From contig NZ_MULI01000001.1 in the NCBI RefSeq assembly GCF_002939385.1, forward strand, positions 248,001 to 312,000: DNA of 64,000 nt. The letters are read 5' to 3'. Positions 33,204 to 41,672 of this stretch are shown here, one piece after another. The DNA comes from Streptomyces sp. MH60. GTDB lineage: Bacteria > Actinomycetota > Actinomycetes > Streptomycetales > Streptomycetaceae. A model generated the notes under the pieces. It made no database searches, had not been told where the DNA came from, and was given only the letters and a program-made list of their open reading frames with translations. The translations under genes and the position numbers were made by a program. Position 1 is the stretch's first letter; the number at the start of each line of letters is the position of its first letter.

Positions 33204-33209
33204 GGCGCT

Positions 33210-33812
33210 TCAATGCCCGGCCGCACGGGTGGTCAGGTCCTCGTCCGTGATGGTGCGGGTCACCCGGCAAGGTGTGCCGACCGCGATGGACATCGGGGGA
33301 ATGTCGCGGCTGACGACACTGCCGGCGCCGATGACCGACCCGTATCCGATACGGACCCCGGGCAGCACCACCGCGTTGCTGCCGATCCACACCTTGTCCT
33401 CGATCACGATCGGTTCGGAGAACCTCCCGAAGTCGACGCGTCGGGAAGGGTGCACCGGATGCCCCGTCGTCGTCAGCGTGACGCTGGGGGCGATCATCAC
33501 TCCGTGGCCGATGCGTATCTCCACGTCGTCGACGAACGTCAGGTTCACGTTCCCGAAGAAGTCGTCACCCACATGGACGTTACTGCCGAACCCGGCGTGG
33601 AATGGCGGCAGGAGCACGGTCCGTTCACCGACCGAGCCGAAGATCGCGGTCAGCAGCGACCGACGCTTCTCCGCCTCGCTCGGCGGCGTGTGGTTGTACT
33701 CGAAGATCTGCTCCGTTCGACGCAGAGGGGCCTGGAAGGCCGCTTCCGACTCGGTGTAGACGAGCCCCTCGGCGATCCGGGCCAGGACTCTTTCCTCGTG
33801 ACTGTCCGCCAC
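33210..33812 (-). CDS. Maltose/galactoside O-acetyltransferase family protein (left-handed beta-helix)
   Basis: 200 residues from GTG 33812 with AAGGAGCG upstream. N-terminal MAT domain (ERVLARIAEGLVYTESEAAFQAPLRRTEQIFEYNHTPPSEAEKR), then hexapeptide-repeat coils: IRIGHGVMIAPSVTLTTTGHPV with the catalytic histidine, and IVIEDKVWIGSNAVVLPGVRIGYGSVIGAGSVVSRDIPPMSIAVGTPCRV. It would transfer acetyl from acetyl-CoA to a sugar hydroxyl. Convergent with the TetR gene. A second, shorter member of the family is at 38921-39424. Confidence 0.88.
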   Translation of the reverse strand: MADSHEERVLARIAEGLVYTESEAAFQAPLRRTEQIFEYNHTPPSEAEKRRSLLTAIFGSVGERTVLLPPFHAGFGSNVHVGDDFFGNVNLTFVDDVEIRIGHGVMIAPSVTLTTTGHPVHPSRRVDFGRFSEPIVIEDKVWIGSNAVVLPGVRIGYGSVIGAGSVVSRDIPPMSIAVGTPCRVTRTITDEDLTTRAAGH

Positions 33813-33959
33813 AGGGAGACGCTCCTTTCGCTTCGCTGCCCGGGACGAGCACACGCCGCCCCGGCCGACCGCGCGGCTGCACGCGCCTGTCATGCCCTGA
33901 CGATACGTACCGGGCGGGTGAGGTCCGCTCGGTCGCTCTCGGAGGGAAGGAAGCAGGCC

Positions 33960-34114
33960 ATGACGGGAACAGTGGCAGTCCTGTCCGGCATCCATGGACA
34001 TGGAATGCTGGGGCCGCTCGATGACTACCGGCAACTCCTAGACACGACTACGTCAGGAGGCCCGCCGACGACGTCGAGGCGCTGAAGAGTTTCGGACCGC
34101 GCGACGGCAGGTGA
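33960..34114 (+). pseudogene. Deletion remnant of a metallophosphoesterase gene
   Basis: Behind a good ribosome site (GGAGGGAAGGAAG), ATG 33960 opens MTGTVAVLSGIHG, the start of Streptomyces metallophosphoesterases (normally VAVLSDIHGN; the metal-binding aspartate is glycine here). After about 25 codons the frame loses sense, and another frame gives YVRRPADDVEALKSFGPRDGR and a stop at 34114, which resembles the C-terminal end of the same family. About 200 residues of the middle are missing. It reads as an in-place internal deletion of one gene. Confidence 0.6.
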
Positions 34115-34194
34115 GGAGCGGCGAGCGGGCCGGCACCCGTGCGAGCGATGCGGCATCTGCCCGGCGGATGACGGCCCTTACCGCTGCGGTGCTG

Positions 34195-35703
34195 CTACTC
34201 GTCGATCGCCGCTCCGAAGCGCGCGTTGGCCGTCGGGGCTCCGAGACGTGCCCCGTCGTAGGTCCATGTCCCGCGGGCGACGAGGCCGGACGGCGACGCG
34301 GGCAGCACCCAGACGAAGCCGTCGTCGGTGTTCTCGCCCGGTGCCGCCGCCAGCAGGCCGAAGAGGCCGTCCTTGTTGGCGTCGATCAGCCGGACCTGGC
34401 CACCCCAGCGGTCGGACTTCTCCGCCGTTCCGGGGATGTCGGCGAGCTGCTGGTCGAAGCTCTTCACCCCGATGCCGCTGAACCCGGTCCGGTCGCCGCG
34501 CAGCACCCACACGGCGCCCGCGTCGGGCACGGTGCCGATGTCCTCGCCGGGCGCACCGACGGCCAGGTCGGGATGACCGTCGCCGTCGGTGTCCCCGGCC
34601 GACAGTTCGGCGCCCCACTGGTCACCCGCTTCCGCGGTCCCGGGCACGCCGGGGGAGTCCTGGGTCCAGTGCTGCGCCGGCTCGGGCTCGAGTCCGGACA
34701 GGTCGCCGCGCCCGAGGTAGAGGGTGATGCCGCCGCCCGTCGGTGCGCCGGCCGCGGTGTCGCCGATGACGAGGTCGTCCTGTCCCGTGCCGTCCCAGTC
34801 GCCGGAGACGACGGCCGGGCCGCCCGGGAACGTACCCCCGTCGCCGAGACCGGAGACGTCCGGTGCGCCGTGCAGCACGTGCACCGTGCCGGTGCCCGGC
34901 TGCTCGTCGGTGGTGACACCGGAGACGGCCAGGTCGGCCCAGGAGTCCTCATTGTAGTTGCCGTGGGTGAGGCCGCGGAACGCGAAGCCGGTGTCCGCCG
35001 GTGCGAACTCGCTCGCCCGCACACGGTGCTCCGACAGCGTCGGGCGCCGCGCCGCCTGGCCGGGCGTGAGGGTGAAGAACAGCAGGGCGTCGTCCTCCAG
35101 GACGGCCAGGGAATCACGCGGGTCGGCGTCCGGGTCCGCCGGGTCGGGGGCGAAGTACCGGGCCGCTTCGAGGGCACGCCCGAAGTGGGCGTTCGCCCGC
35201 GGGGCGTCGTTCTCCAGCCAGGTGCTGTCGGAGCCGTGCAGTCCGGTCGGTGATCCCCAGAAGACGACGGCACCGCCCGTGTCGGTCAGACCGGTGAGGT
35301 CTTCACCCGGGATGCCGACGACGGCGTCGTCGTACCCGTCGTTGTCCAGGTCTCCGGAGGCGACGGCCCCGCCGAAGCCGTCCCCGGTCTCGACTCCGCC
35401 GGGTACGCCGGAAACGCTCTGGTGGAGCACGCTCTTGTTCGTCGTGCTCAGACCGCTGGACGAGCTGTACTGCACGGTGACGTAGCCGGCGCCCGGGGCA
35501 CCGTCCACCGTGGCGCCCGGGGCGCCGGTCAGCACGTCGTCGTAACCGTTGCCGTCGTAGTCGCAGTTGCGCTGCTGCCATCCGATGGACGGAAAGGGCA
35601 CGACGGCCTCGGCCGCGGGTGCCGCGGGCGCCGCGACGAGCGCGCCGCCCGCGACGGTGAGGAGTGCGATGGCCGTGACGGCCGCTTGTCTGAGGTGATG
35701 CAC
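34195..35703 (-). CDS. Secreted FG-GAP repeat (integrin alpha-type beta-propeller) protein
   Basis: 502 residues from GTG 35703 behind GGAGGTC. Signal peptide: basic HHLRQ then AVTAIALLTVAGGALVAAPAAPAA, cut near residue 33. The mature protein is a set of FG-GAP blades, each with a calcium loop: DYDGNGYDD, DLDNDGYDD, DWDGTGQDD, DTDGDGHPD and a weaker DANKDG, interleaved with VYLG/VWVL strands. The layout predicts a seven-bladed propeller. Streptomyces encodes many such exported proteins; roles in adhesion or binding are guesses. No operon partners. Confidence 0.87.
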   Translation of the reverse strand: MHHLRQAAVTAIALLTVAGGALVAAPAAPAAEAVVPFPSIGWQQRNCDYDGNGYDDVLTGAPGATVDGAPGAGYVTVQYSSSSGLSTTNKSVLHQSVSGVPGGVETGDGFGGAVASGDLDNDGYDDAVVGIPGEDLTGLTDTGGAVVFWGSPTGLHGSDSTWLENDAPRANAHFGRALEAARYFAPDPADPDADPRDSLAVLEDDALLFFTLTPGQAARRPTLSEHRVRASEFAPADTGFAFRGLTHGNYNEDSWADLAVSGVTTDEQPGTGTVHVLHGAPDVSGLGDGGTFPGGPAVVSGDWDGTGQDDLVIGDTAAGAPTGGGITLYLGRGDLSGLEPEPAQHWTQDSPGVPGTAEAGDQWGAELSAGDTDGDGHPDLAVGAPGEDIGTVPDAGAVWVLRGDRTGFSGIGVKSFDQQLADIPGTAEKSDRWGGQVRLIDANKDGLFGLLAAAPGENTDDGFVWVLPASPSGLVARGTWTYDGARLGAPTANARFGAAIDE

Positions 35704-36035
35704 GGGAGGACCTCCCTGGTCTCCGAGTGCCCACGGCTGCCCGGCGGCCGCTGCGGGTGTGGGCGAGGACCGTGTGCGTCTCCCGCTGTGGAGCAGTGCG
35801 GTGAGGGCACGGACCGTACCGCGTTCACCGAGTAGACATCCGTACGTCCCCGAAGGTTGTACGCGCCCCGGTGCCGTCCCGTGGCCCGCACGCCATGGCG
35901 GCCGCGGGGGTGGTGCCAGCACCCCTCCTGATCCGGGGCCTGGGCCACCTGCCTCACCGGCGACGGTGGAGGAGGGTTGCTCCCGTCACCAACCACCCGG
36001 AACACAGCCGGACACCGACCATGGAACGGGGAAAC
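35704..36035. other. Intergenic region between divergent exported-protein genes
   Basis: About 330 bases. Apart from the GGAGG ribosome site at the left edge and the GGGGAA site at the right edge, a slightly AT-richer patch around 35825-35865 is the most likely promoter location. No gene, RNA or convincing repeat is visible. Confidence 0.4.
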
Positions 36036-37550
36036 ATGATGGCCAGTCACACCCGGCGGAAAGTCCTCAAGGGTGCCGCGGTCGCGGCAGCAGGCAGTGT
36101 GGTGGGGAGCGGCCTCGGGCCCGGCTTCTTCACCGCTGCGGCGCAGACGACTCCCGAAGCCTCGCGGAGCGGCGGGACCGGGACGACCCCGTTCCTGGAA
36201 GGGGCCTTCGCACCGGTCACCGAGGAACTGACCGCCTTCGACCTCAAGGTCATCGGCCGCATCCCGCGCGACCTGGACGGCCGCTACCTGCGCAACGGCC
36301 CGAACGCGCTCGGCGTCGAGGACGTCCGCGCACACCACTGGATGATCGGTGACGGAATGGTGCACGGAGTCCGGCTGCGCGGCGGGCGCGCGGAGTGGTA
36401 CCGCAATCGCTGGGTACGGTCCTCGCAGGTGACGGCGAAGCTGGGGGAGACCTACCCCGGCCAGGTACCGCCGGACGACTTCGCGTGCAACACGCACGTG
36501 ATCCCGTACAAGGGCCGCATTCTCGCGATGCAGGAAGGCGGGCCACTGCCGTACGAGCTGGACGGCGAACTCGGCACCGTGCGCCCGTACGACTTCCGCT
36601 CCACGCTCAAGGGCCCCCTTGCCGCGCACACCAAGTACGACGCGGCGGCCGACGAACTGCACGCGATCGCGTACTACCCCACCTGGGACCATGTGCGTCA
36701 CATCATGATCGACCGGACCGGCAGGGCGAGGCCGGCCACGCGGATCCCCGTCGCGGACGCGCCGATGATGCACGACTTCGCGCTCACCGAGAAGTACGTC
36801 GTGATCGTGGACGTTCCGATCACCTTCGACGGTGCCGCCGCGGAGGCCGGCGCGATCGTGCCCTACGTGTGGAACGACAGGCACCCCATGCGCATCGGGC
36901 TGCTGCCGCGCGCCGGTGGCACCACGCGCTGGTTCGAGATCGATCCCGTGTACTACTCGCACACCCTCAACGCCTACGACCACGGCGACACGGTCGTGGT
37001 GGAGTACATCGGTTTCCCGGCGCCGTTCTACGCAGCCGGGCGAGGCAGGGGCGGACCCTCCGCGACCGGGTCCCCCACACTCGACCGGTGGACGGTCGAC
37101 CTGCGCGCCGACCGGGTCCGCGGCACTCGGCTGGACGACCGTCCGCAGGAATTCCCCCGCATCAACGAGTCCCTGGTCTCACGACGACACCGCTATGCCT
37201 ACACCGCGAGCGCGGCCGAGATGTGGCGCGCGTACGACGCCGTCGACGGGGCGTGCCCGGACGAGAAGTTGAGCAACCACCTGGTGAAGCACGACATGCT
37301 GCGGGGCCGCAGGCACGTCCACCGCTTCCCCAGGGGCGCGGCGGTCAGCGAGCCGGTGTTCGTCCCCCGGCGCGGCGCGCGCGACGAGGACGACGGCTAC
37401 GTCCTGTCGTACGTGAACGACCCCGACCGTGGCGCGACCGACTTGGTGATCCTCTCGGCCCAGGACTTCGACGGTCACCCGCTGGCCCGCGTCCAACTGC
37501 CGGGCCGGGTGCCGCTGGGATTCCACGGCAGCTGGATCGCGGACGCCTGA
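36036..37550 (+). CDS. Tat-exported carotenoid oxygenase family protein
   Basis: 504 residues (alternative ATG 5 codons earlier). Tat signal: TRRKVLKGAAVAAAGSVVGSGLG, cut near residue 35. The seven-bladed propeller's four iron-binding histidines are present at the right contexts: H198 (AAHTKYD), H246 (MMHDFAL), H309 (YSHTLNAYD) and H497 (GFHGSW). GRYLRNGPNAL and WMIGDGMVHGVRL are standard N-terminal signatures. Members cleave double bonds of carotenoids, apocarotenoids or stilbenes (lignostilbene dioxygenase). Export is notable: the substrate would be outside the membrane, such as plant phenylpropanoid stilbenes. No carotenoid synthesis genes are nearby. Confidence 0.9.
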   Translation: MMASHTRRKVLKGAAVAAAGSVVGSGLGPGFFTAAAQTTPEASRSGGTGTTPFLEGAFAPVTEELTAFDLKVIGRIPRDLDGRYLRNGPNALGVEDVRAHHWMIGDGMVHGVRLRGGRAEWYRNRWVRSSQVTAKLGETYPGQVPPDDFACNTHVIPYKGRILAMQEGGPLPYELDGELGTVRPYDFRSTLKGPLAAHTKYDAAADELHAIAYYPTWDHVRHIMIDRTGRARPATRIPVADAPMMHDFALTEKYVVIVDVPITFDGAAAEAGAIVPYVWNDRHPMRIGLLPRAGGTTRWFEIDPVYYSHTLNAYDHGDTVVVEYIGFPAPFYAAGRGRGGPSATGSPTLDRWTVDLRADRVRGTRLDDRPQEFPRINESLVSRRHRYAYTASAAEMWRAYDAVDGACPDEKLSNHLVKHDMLRGRRHVHRFPRGAAVSEPVFVPRRGARDEDDGYVLSYVNDPDRGATDLVILSAQDFDGHPLARVQLPGRVPLGFHGSWIADA

Positions 37551-37782
37551 GCCGGCCCTGCCGGGCCCTCCGACCTGGTAGCGGTCGGCGCCGAAGAGGC
37601 GGAGGTTCTCGGCGATCCGGTCGGAGGTGCGCCGCAGTCCTTCGTCGAGTGGGACCCGCGGTGGCCGGCCGGCCCCTCCTCCGCCTCAGGATTCCGTCGC
37701 TCACCGCCGGCTCGTAACGCCCACCCCGTCGGCGAGGGCATCACCGAGCGGCGGCATCCGGACGCCGTTGCCGAGGGTGGCT
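37551..37782 (-). other. Possible degraded gene fragments
   Basis: Two short stretches read like protein pieces without an intact frame: near 37715-37790 ATLGNGVRMPPLG, which resembles the start of aldo/keto reductases, and near 37560-37640 LDEGLRRTSDRIAENLRLFGADRY, reminiscent of sugar-nucleotide reductase C-termini. They may be relics of genes lost beside the aldo/keto reductase; chance similarity is possible. Confidence 0.3.
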
Positions 37783-38781
37783 TCAGCGGTGCCTGATGCC
37801 GGTCCGGGCGCCGGGGGCGAGGGTGGGCTCGGTGACGGGTGCGTCGCCGAGCGCCCGGTCGACGGCGGCCAGCAGGTCGTCGGACAGCGAGACGCCGGAG
37901 GCGGCGGCATTGGCGTGGACCTGCTCGGGGCGAGAAGCGCCGGTGATGGCGGAGGCGACCTCGCTGCGGCGCAGGACCCAGGCGAGCGCCAGGGTGGGCA
38001 TGCTCATCCCGGCCTGCTCGGCGATCGGGACGAGGCGCTGGACCGCTTCGAGAGTGGCTTCGCTGTAGACCAGGTCCTTGGACACGGCCATGTCGGCGGA
38101 GGCGAAACGGCTCCCCTCCGGCACAGGTTGTCCGGGCTTGTACTTGCCGGTGAGCACGCCCTGGGCGAGCGGGGACCAGACGATCTGGGAGATGCCGTTC
38201 GCGGCGCACCGGCCGAAGACCTCGGCCTCGGGAGCCTGCCACAGCATGGAGTACTGCGGCTGGGAGGAGACGAACAGGTCGGGTCCGGCGAGGTCGACCG
38301 CGGCCTGGATCTGTTCGGGGGTCCACTCGCTGAAACCGACGTAGCGGGCCTTCCCCTGCTCGACGACCTTCCGGAACGCCTCGACGGTGTCCTCGATCGG
38401 CACCGCGGGGTCGAAGCGGTGCGCCTGGTACAGATCGACGTGATCGGTCTTCAGACGGGTGAGGGAGGCATCGATCTGCTTGGCGATCTGTGCCGGGGAC
38501 AGGCCCTGGTCGGCCGGGTCGTCCGACATCGGGAAGTACACCTTGGTGGCCAGGACGTAGGAGTCGCGGGGGTGGGCCGAGAGGATCTCACCCCAGGCCG
38601 TCTCGGCGGCGCCCTGTCCGTAGACGTTGGCGGTGTCGAAGAAGTTGATGCCCGCCTCGAACGCCGCCTCGGTGCAGGCGCGCGTCCGGTCGGCCTCGAT
38701 GCCCCCGGAGTAGGTGAGCCAGGACCCCAGGGAGATCTCCGAGACCTCGAGGTCCGAGCTGCCGAGCTTGCGGTAGCGCAT
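37783..38781 (-). CDS. Aldo/keto reductase (voltage-gated K+ channel beta-subunit-like)
   Basis: 332 residues, ATG 38781. The catalytic tetrad is in standard places: D49 and Y54 in FFDTANVYG, K79 in LATKVYF, H120-region in HVDLYQAHRFD. NADPH-binding end motifs are SPLAQGVLTGKYKPG and ASAITGASRPEQV. The order and motifs put it in the AKR6/AKR14-like group that reduces aldehydes or ketones, including methylglyoxal. It lies 139 bp downstream of the acetyltransferase gene, same strand. Confidence 0.88.
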   Translation of the reverse strand: MRYRKLGSSDLEVSEISLGSWLTYSGGIEADRTRACTEAAFEAGINFFDTANVYGQGAAETAWGEILSAHPRDSYVLATKVYFPMSDDPADQGLSPAQIAKQIDASLTRLKTDHVDLYQAHRFDPAVPIEDTVEAFRKVVEQGKARYVGFSEWTPEQIQAAVDLAGPDLFVSSQPQYSMLWQAPEAEVFGRCAANGISQIVWSPLAQGVLTGKYKPGQPVPEGSRFASADMAVSKDLVYSEATLEAVQRLVPIAEQAGMSMPTLALAWVLRRSEVASAITGASRPEQVHANAAASGVSLSDDLLAAVDRALGDAPVTEPTLAPGARTGIRHR

Positions 38782-38920
38782 GGTCGCTCCTTACGTCAGT
38801 GGGTCACATGATCAGTATGGAGACGCCCGCCCCGGTGCGCGAAGCGGCGTTTCGTGGCCCTCCGAGAGGCCGTTGCGGTGCCGGCGTTTCCAGGCGCCGG
38901 AGAGAGGGGGCCAGATGAGG

Positions 38921-39424
38921 TCAGGGGATCCTCTTGATCACCGTCGCCGGTACCCCCGCGACGACGCTCCGGGCGGGAACGTCACGGGTCACGACGGCAC
39001 CGGCGGCGACCACGGCGTCAGCCCCGATGGTCACCCCTTGCAGGATCATGGCGGACGCCCCGATCCAGACGTTGCGTCCGATCCGGATCGGGGCCGAGGT
39101 GATCCCCGTGCGCCGCTGTGCCGGTGCCAGCGGGTGCCCGGAGGTGATCAGGCTGACGTCGGGGCCGAGCATCACGTCGTCGTCGATCTCGATGCCACCG
39201 ACGTCGTTGAAGCGGCAGCCCTGGTTCACGAAGACGTTGCGGCCCACCCGGATATGCACACCGTGGTCGGTGAAGACGGGCGGGATCAGGTGGAAGGTCT
39301 CATCCACCGCCTGTCCGGTGAGTTCGCTCCACCGCTCTCGAATCTCCTCCTGCTGGGCGTACGCGAGCGTGTTGATCTGCTCGGCCATGCCGATCGCCCG
39401 CTGCACCTTCTGCACAAAGTCCAT
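38921..39424 (-). CDS. Sugar O-acetyltransferase (LbH-MAT family), short form
   Basis: 167 residues from ATG 39424 behind GGGAGG. Hexapeptide coils: DHGVHIRVGRNVFVNQGCRFNDVGGIEIDDDVMLGPDVSLITSGHPL with catalytic histidine, then IRIGRNVWIGASAMILQGVTIGADAVVAAGAVVTRDVPARSVVAGVPATVI. The N-terminal MAT helix is shorter than in the 200-residue paralogue at 33210. Divergent from a LysR gene with a 7-3-7 palindrome between them, so it is the likely LysR target. Confidence 0.88.
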   Translation of the reverse strand: MDFVQKVQRAIGMAEQINTLAYAQQEEIRERWSELTGQAVDETFHLIPPVFTDHGVHIRVGRNVFVNQGCRFNDVGGIEIDDDVMLGPDVSLITSGHPLAPAQRRTGITSAPIRIGRNVWIGASAMILQGVTIGADAVVAAGAVVTRDVPARSVVAGVPATVIKRIP

Positions 39425-39512
39425 GTCATCCTCCCCGCGACAACCGTCCCGTGATCGCTGCGAGTGAACCAACGCCGCGACCTCTCGGGCAAACAACCTT
39501 TGGAGCGCCGGC

Positions 39513-39529
39513 CACAACCCCTGGTTGTG
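39513..39529. promoter_or_regulatory. LysR operator between acetyltransferase and LysR genes
   Basis: CACAACC and GGTTGTG flank CCT, a perfect 7-3-7 palindrome 16 bp before the LysR start; a related CAACCTTTGG lies 20 bp away toward the target gene, fitting the paired recognition and activation sites of LysR proteins. Confidence 0.65.
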
Positions 39530-39545
39530 TCGCTACGATCCGGGC

Positions 39546-40475
39546 ATGGATGTCGAAGCGGTCCGGACGTTTCTGGCGGTAGCCGACGGCGGACAATTCC
39601 AGGCGGCGGCCGACGAGCTGGGCATCAGCCAGCAGGCGGTGTCCAAGCGCATCGCGGCCCTCGAGAGACACCTCGACGTCGCACTCCTGGTGCGGACCTC
39701 CCGCGGGTCGCGGCTGAGCCTGGACGGACAGGTCTTCCTGCCCCATGCCAGGAAGATCCTGACCGCCGTCGCACGGGCCGAGCACGCCGTGCGGCCCGGC
39801 AGCAGGCCCCTGCGGGTCGACGTCCTCAACCGGCGCATCGCCCCGGCCCAGGCCGTCCACCGCTTCTACCGCTCCCGCCCCGAGGCCGACCTCGACGTGG
39901 TCACTTTGAGCCGGGAGAACGCGGCCCAGGCGGCCCAGGCCGTGCTGGAGGGAACGGTCGACGCCACCTTCCGCGCGCTGCCGGTTGACCAGGTCCCTGC
40001 CGGAATCACCGCCGAACGCGTCCTGGACGCCCCTCTGCAACTCCTGGTCGGGCCGGCCCACCCGCTGGCGAACGCTCCCGCGATCAGGCCGGCCGACCTC
40101 GCGGCGCACCGCGTCTGGGTTCCGGGGATCCGACCCGGCACGGAGTGGTCGGCGTTCTACGACGCGCTGTCCGAGGAGTTCGGACTGAGCATCGACGCCC
40201 TCGGCCCGAACTTCGGTGACGAGGCCCTCATGGACGCGCTGGCCGACTCGGCCTCTCTTGCCACCCTCGTCGGCGCCGGGGACCGGTACCTGTGGCCCCA
40301 GAGCCACGACTTGCGCCGCATCCCCCTGCACGACCCGACCCCGGTCTATCCGCACACCCTGCTGCTCCGCACCGGAGACCGGCACCCGGTGCTGACCGAC
40401 CTGCGCGACCACCTGCGTGCGACGGCGACCGACCCGTCCGGTGAGGTGTGGGTGCCGCGTTGGGCGCGCACCTGA
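39546..40475 (+). CDS. LysR family transcriptional regulator
   Basis: 309 residues from ATG 39546. N-terminal HTH: VRTFLAVADGGQFQAAADELGISQQAVSKRIAALERHLDVALLVRTSRGSRLSLDGQVFLPHARKIL. A periplasmic-binding-fold effector domain follows (residues 90-295; VDATFRALPVD, LQLLVGPAHPLAN). Divergent from the acetyltransferase gene at 38921-39424, with a palindrome at 39513-39529 in between. Confidence 0.9.
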   Translation: MDVEAVRTFLAVADGGQFQAAADELGISQQAVSKRIAALERHLDVALLVRTSRGSRLSLDGQVFLPHARKILTAVARAEHAVRPGSRPLRVDVLNRRIAPAQAVHRFYRSRPEADLDVVTLSRENAAQAAQAVLEGTVDATFRALPVDQVPAGITAERVLDAPLQLLVGPAHPLANAPAIRPADLAAHRVWVPGIRPGTEWSAFYDALSEEFGLSIDALGPNFGDEALMDALADSASLATLVGAGDRYLWPQSHDLRRIPLHDPTPVYPHTLLLRTGDRHPVLTDLRDHLRATATDPSGEVWVPRWART

Positions 40476-40715
40476 CGCCGTCGTCCGTTCGCCCACCGGC
40501 CCCCTGCGCGCGTGACCGGCCAGGGCGCGGGCCGGGGTGGCATCCGACGGTCGGGGACGGGAGCGTGCCGAGCCACTTGATACGGTGCAGGCCACGTCGT
40601 AGCCGACGACACGGTGGCCTACCTCGACGGCGGGCACGTCCGGGGCAGGCCCGCATGACCCGGGCCGGCGGCGACGACATCCGCGACGACTCCGATCTGG
40701 GTAAGGAGCACGGCA

Positions 40716-41489
40716 GTGCCCCTGGTTTCTGTGGTGATGCCGGTACACAACTCGGCCGCGACTCTCGGTGCGTCGGTGCGCTCCGTCCTCGCGCAGACCC
40801 ACACGGACGTCGAACTGCTCGTCACCGACGACGCCTCCACCGACGGCTCCCTGGACCTGCTGCGGGACCTGGCGCGCCGGGACGAGCGTGTGCTCCCGCA
40901 GGCGGCGCCCGAGCAGGGCGGCGCGGCCAGGGCCCGTAACCTCGCCCTGGCACGGGCACGGGGGGAGTACGTGGCGTTCCTGGACAGCGACGACATGTGG
41001 CTCCCGGAGAAGCTGGAGCGACAGCTCGCGTTCGCCGCCGAAGGCGATGCCCCGCTGACGTTCACCTCCTACTACAAGGTCGCCGGCGACTACACGGGAG
41101 AGGCCCGCGACTTCACGCCGAACGGCCGTGTGGTCGCGGCAAGGGATCGTGTGACGTACAAGGACATGTTGGTGCAGGACCACATCGGTGCCCTGACCGC
41201 CATGTACGACCGGACCGTGCTGGGCACGAGGCTGATGCCGGACATGCCGAAGCGGCAGGACTACGCGCTGTGGCTGTCGATCATGAGGGACGGGCACCCC
41301 GCCCGGGGACTGCGGGAACCGCTGGCGGTCTACCGGGCCGGCCGGGCGGGATCGCTGTCCTCGAACAAGCTGGCGCTGGTGGAGCACAACTGGAGGCTGT
41401 ACCGAGAGCACGAACACCTCTCGGTGCCGCGGTCCACGCTGGCCCTGTCCGGGTCCGTGTGGCACTCGCTGCGCAAGTCCCGGATCTGA
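40716..41489 (+). CDS. Family 2 glycosyltransferase
   Basis: 257 residues from GTG 40716 (AAGGAG 8 nt upstream). GT-A fold: VSVVMPVHNSAATLGASVRSVLAQTHTDVELLVTDDASTDGS at the start, QGGAARARNLALARARGEYVAFLDSDDMWLPEKLERQ with the DxD metal site, and the acceptor-side KRQDYALWLSIMRDG with the ED-like general base region. The WcaA/TeichA-type pattern matches enterobacterial and Gram-positive surface polysaccharide glycosyltransferases of about 250 residues. No polysaccharide cluster is around it. Soluble, likely membrane-associated. Confidence 0.88.
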   Translation: MPLVSVVMPVHNSAATLGASVRSVLAQTHTDVELLVTDDASTDGSLDLLRDLARRDERVLPQAAPEQGGAARARNLALARARGEYVAFLDSDDMWLPEKLERQLAFAAEGDAPLTFTSYYKVAGDYTGEARDFTPNGRVVAARDRVTYKDMLVQDHIGALTAMYDRTVLGTRLMPDMPKRQDYALWLSIMRDGHPARGLREPLAVYRAGRAGSLSSNKLALVEHNWRLYREHEHLSVPRSTLALSGSVWHSLRKSRI

Positions 41490-41672
41490 GCCGGCCGGCG
41501 GGGCCGACAGGGGCCCGGGCCGGCGAGCCCGAAGACAATGCCCTGGCCGGTCTCGCGGCGGACCGACCACGAGGATCCGTCTTGCCTCCGATGGGGTGCT
41601 CACCGCGGCCACCGGCTTTCGTGCTGACCGCCGCCGGACAGGCCGGTGACGCGCCCGCTTTCGCTTCTCCGC

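Noticed and set aside
40476..40715. Short frames before the glycosyltransferase gene
   Set aside because: No start with ribosome site and no family resemblance; only a possible -10 (TACGGT) is visible.
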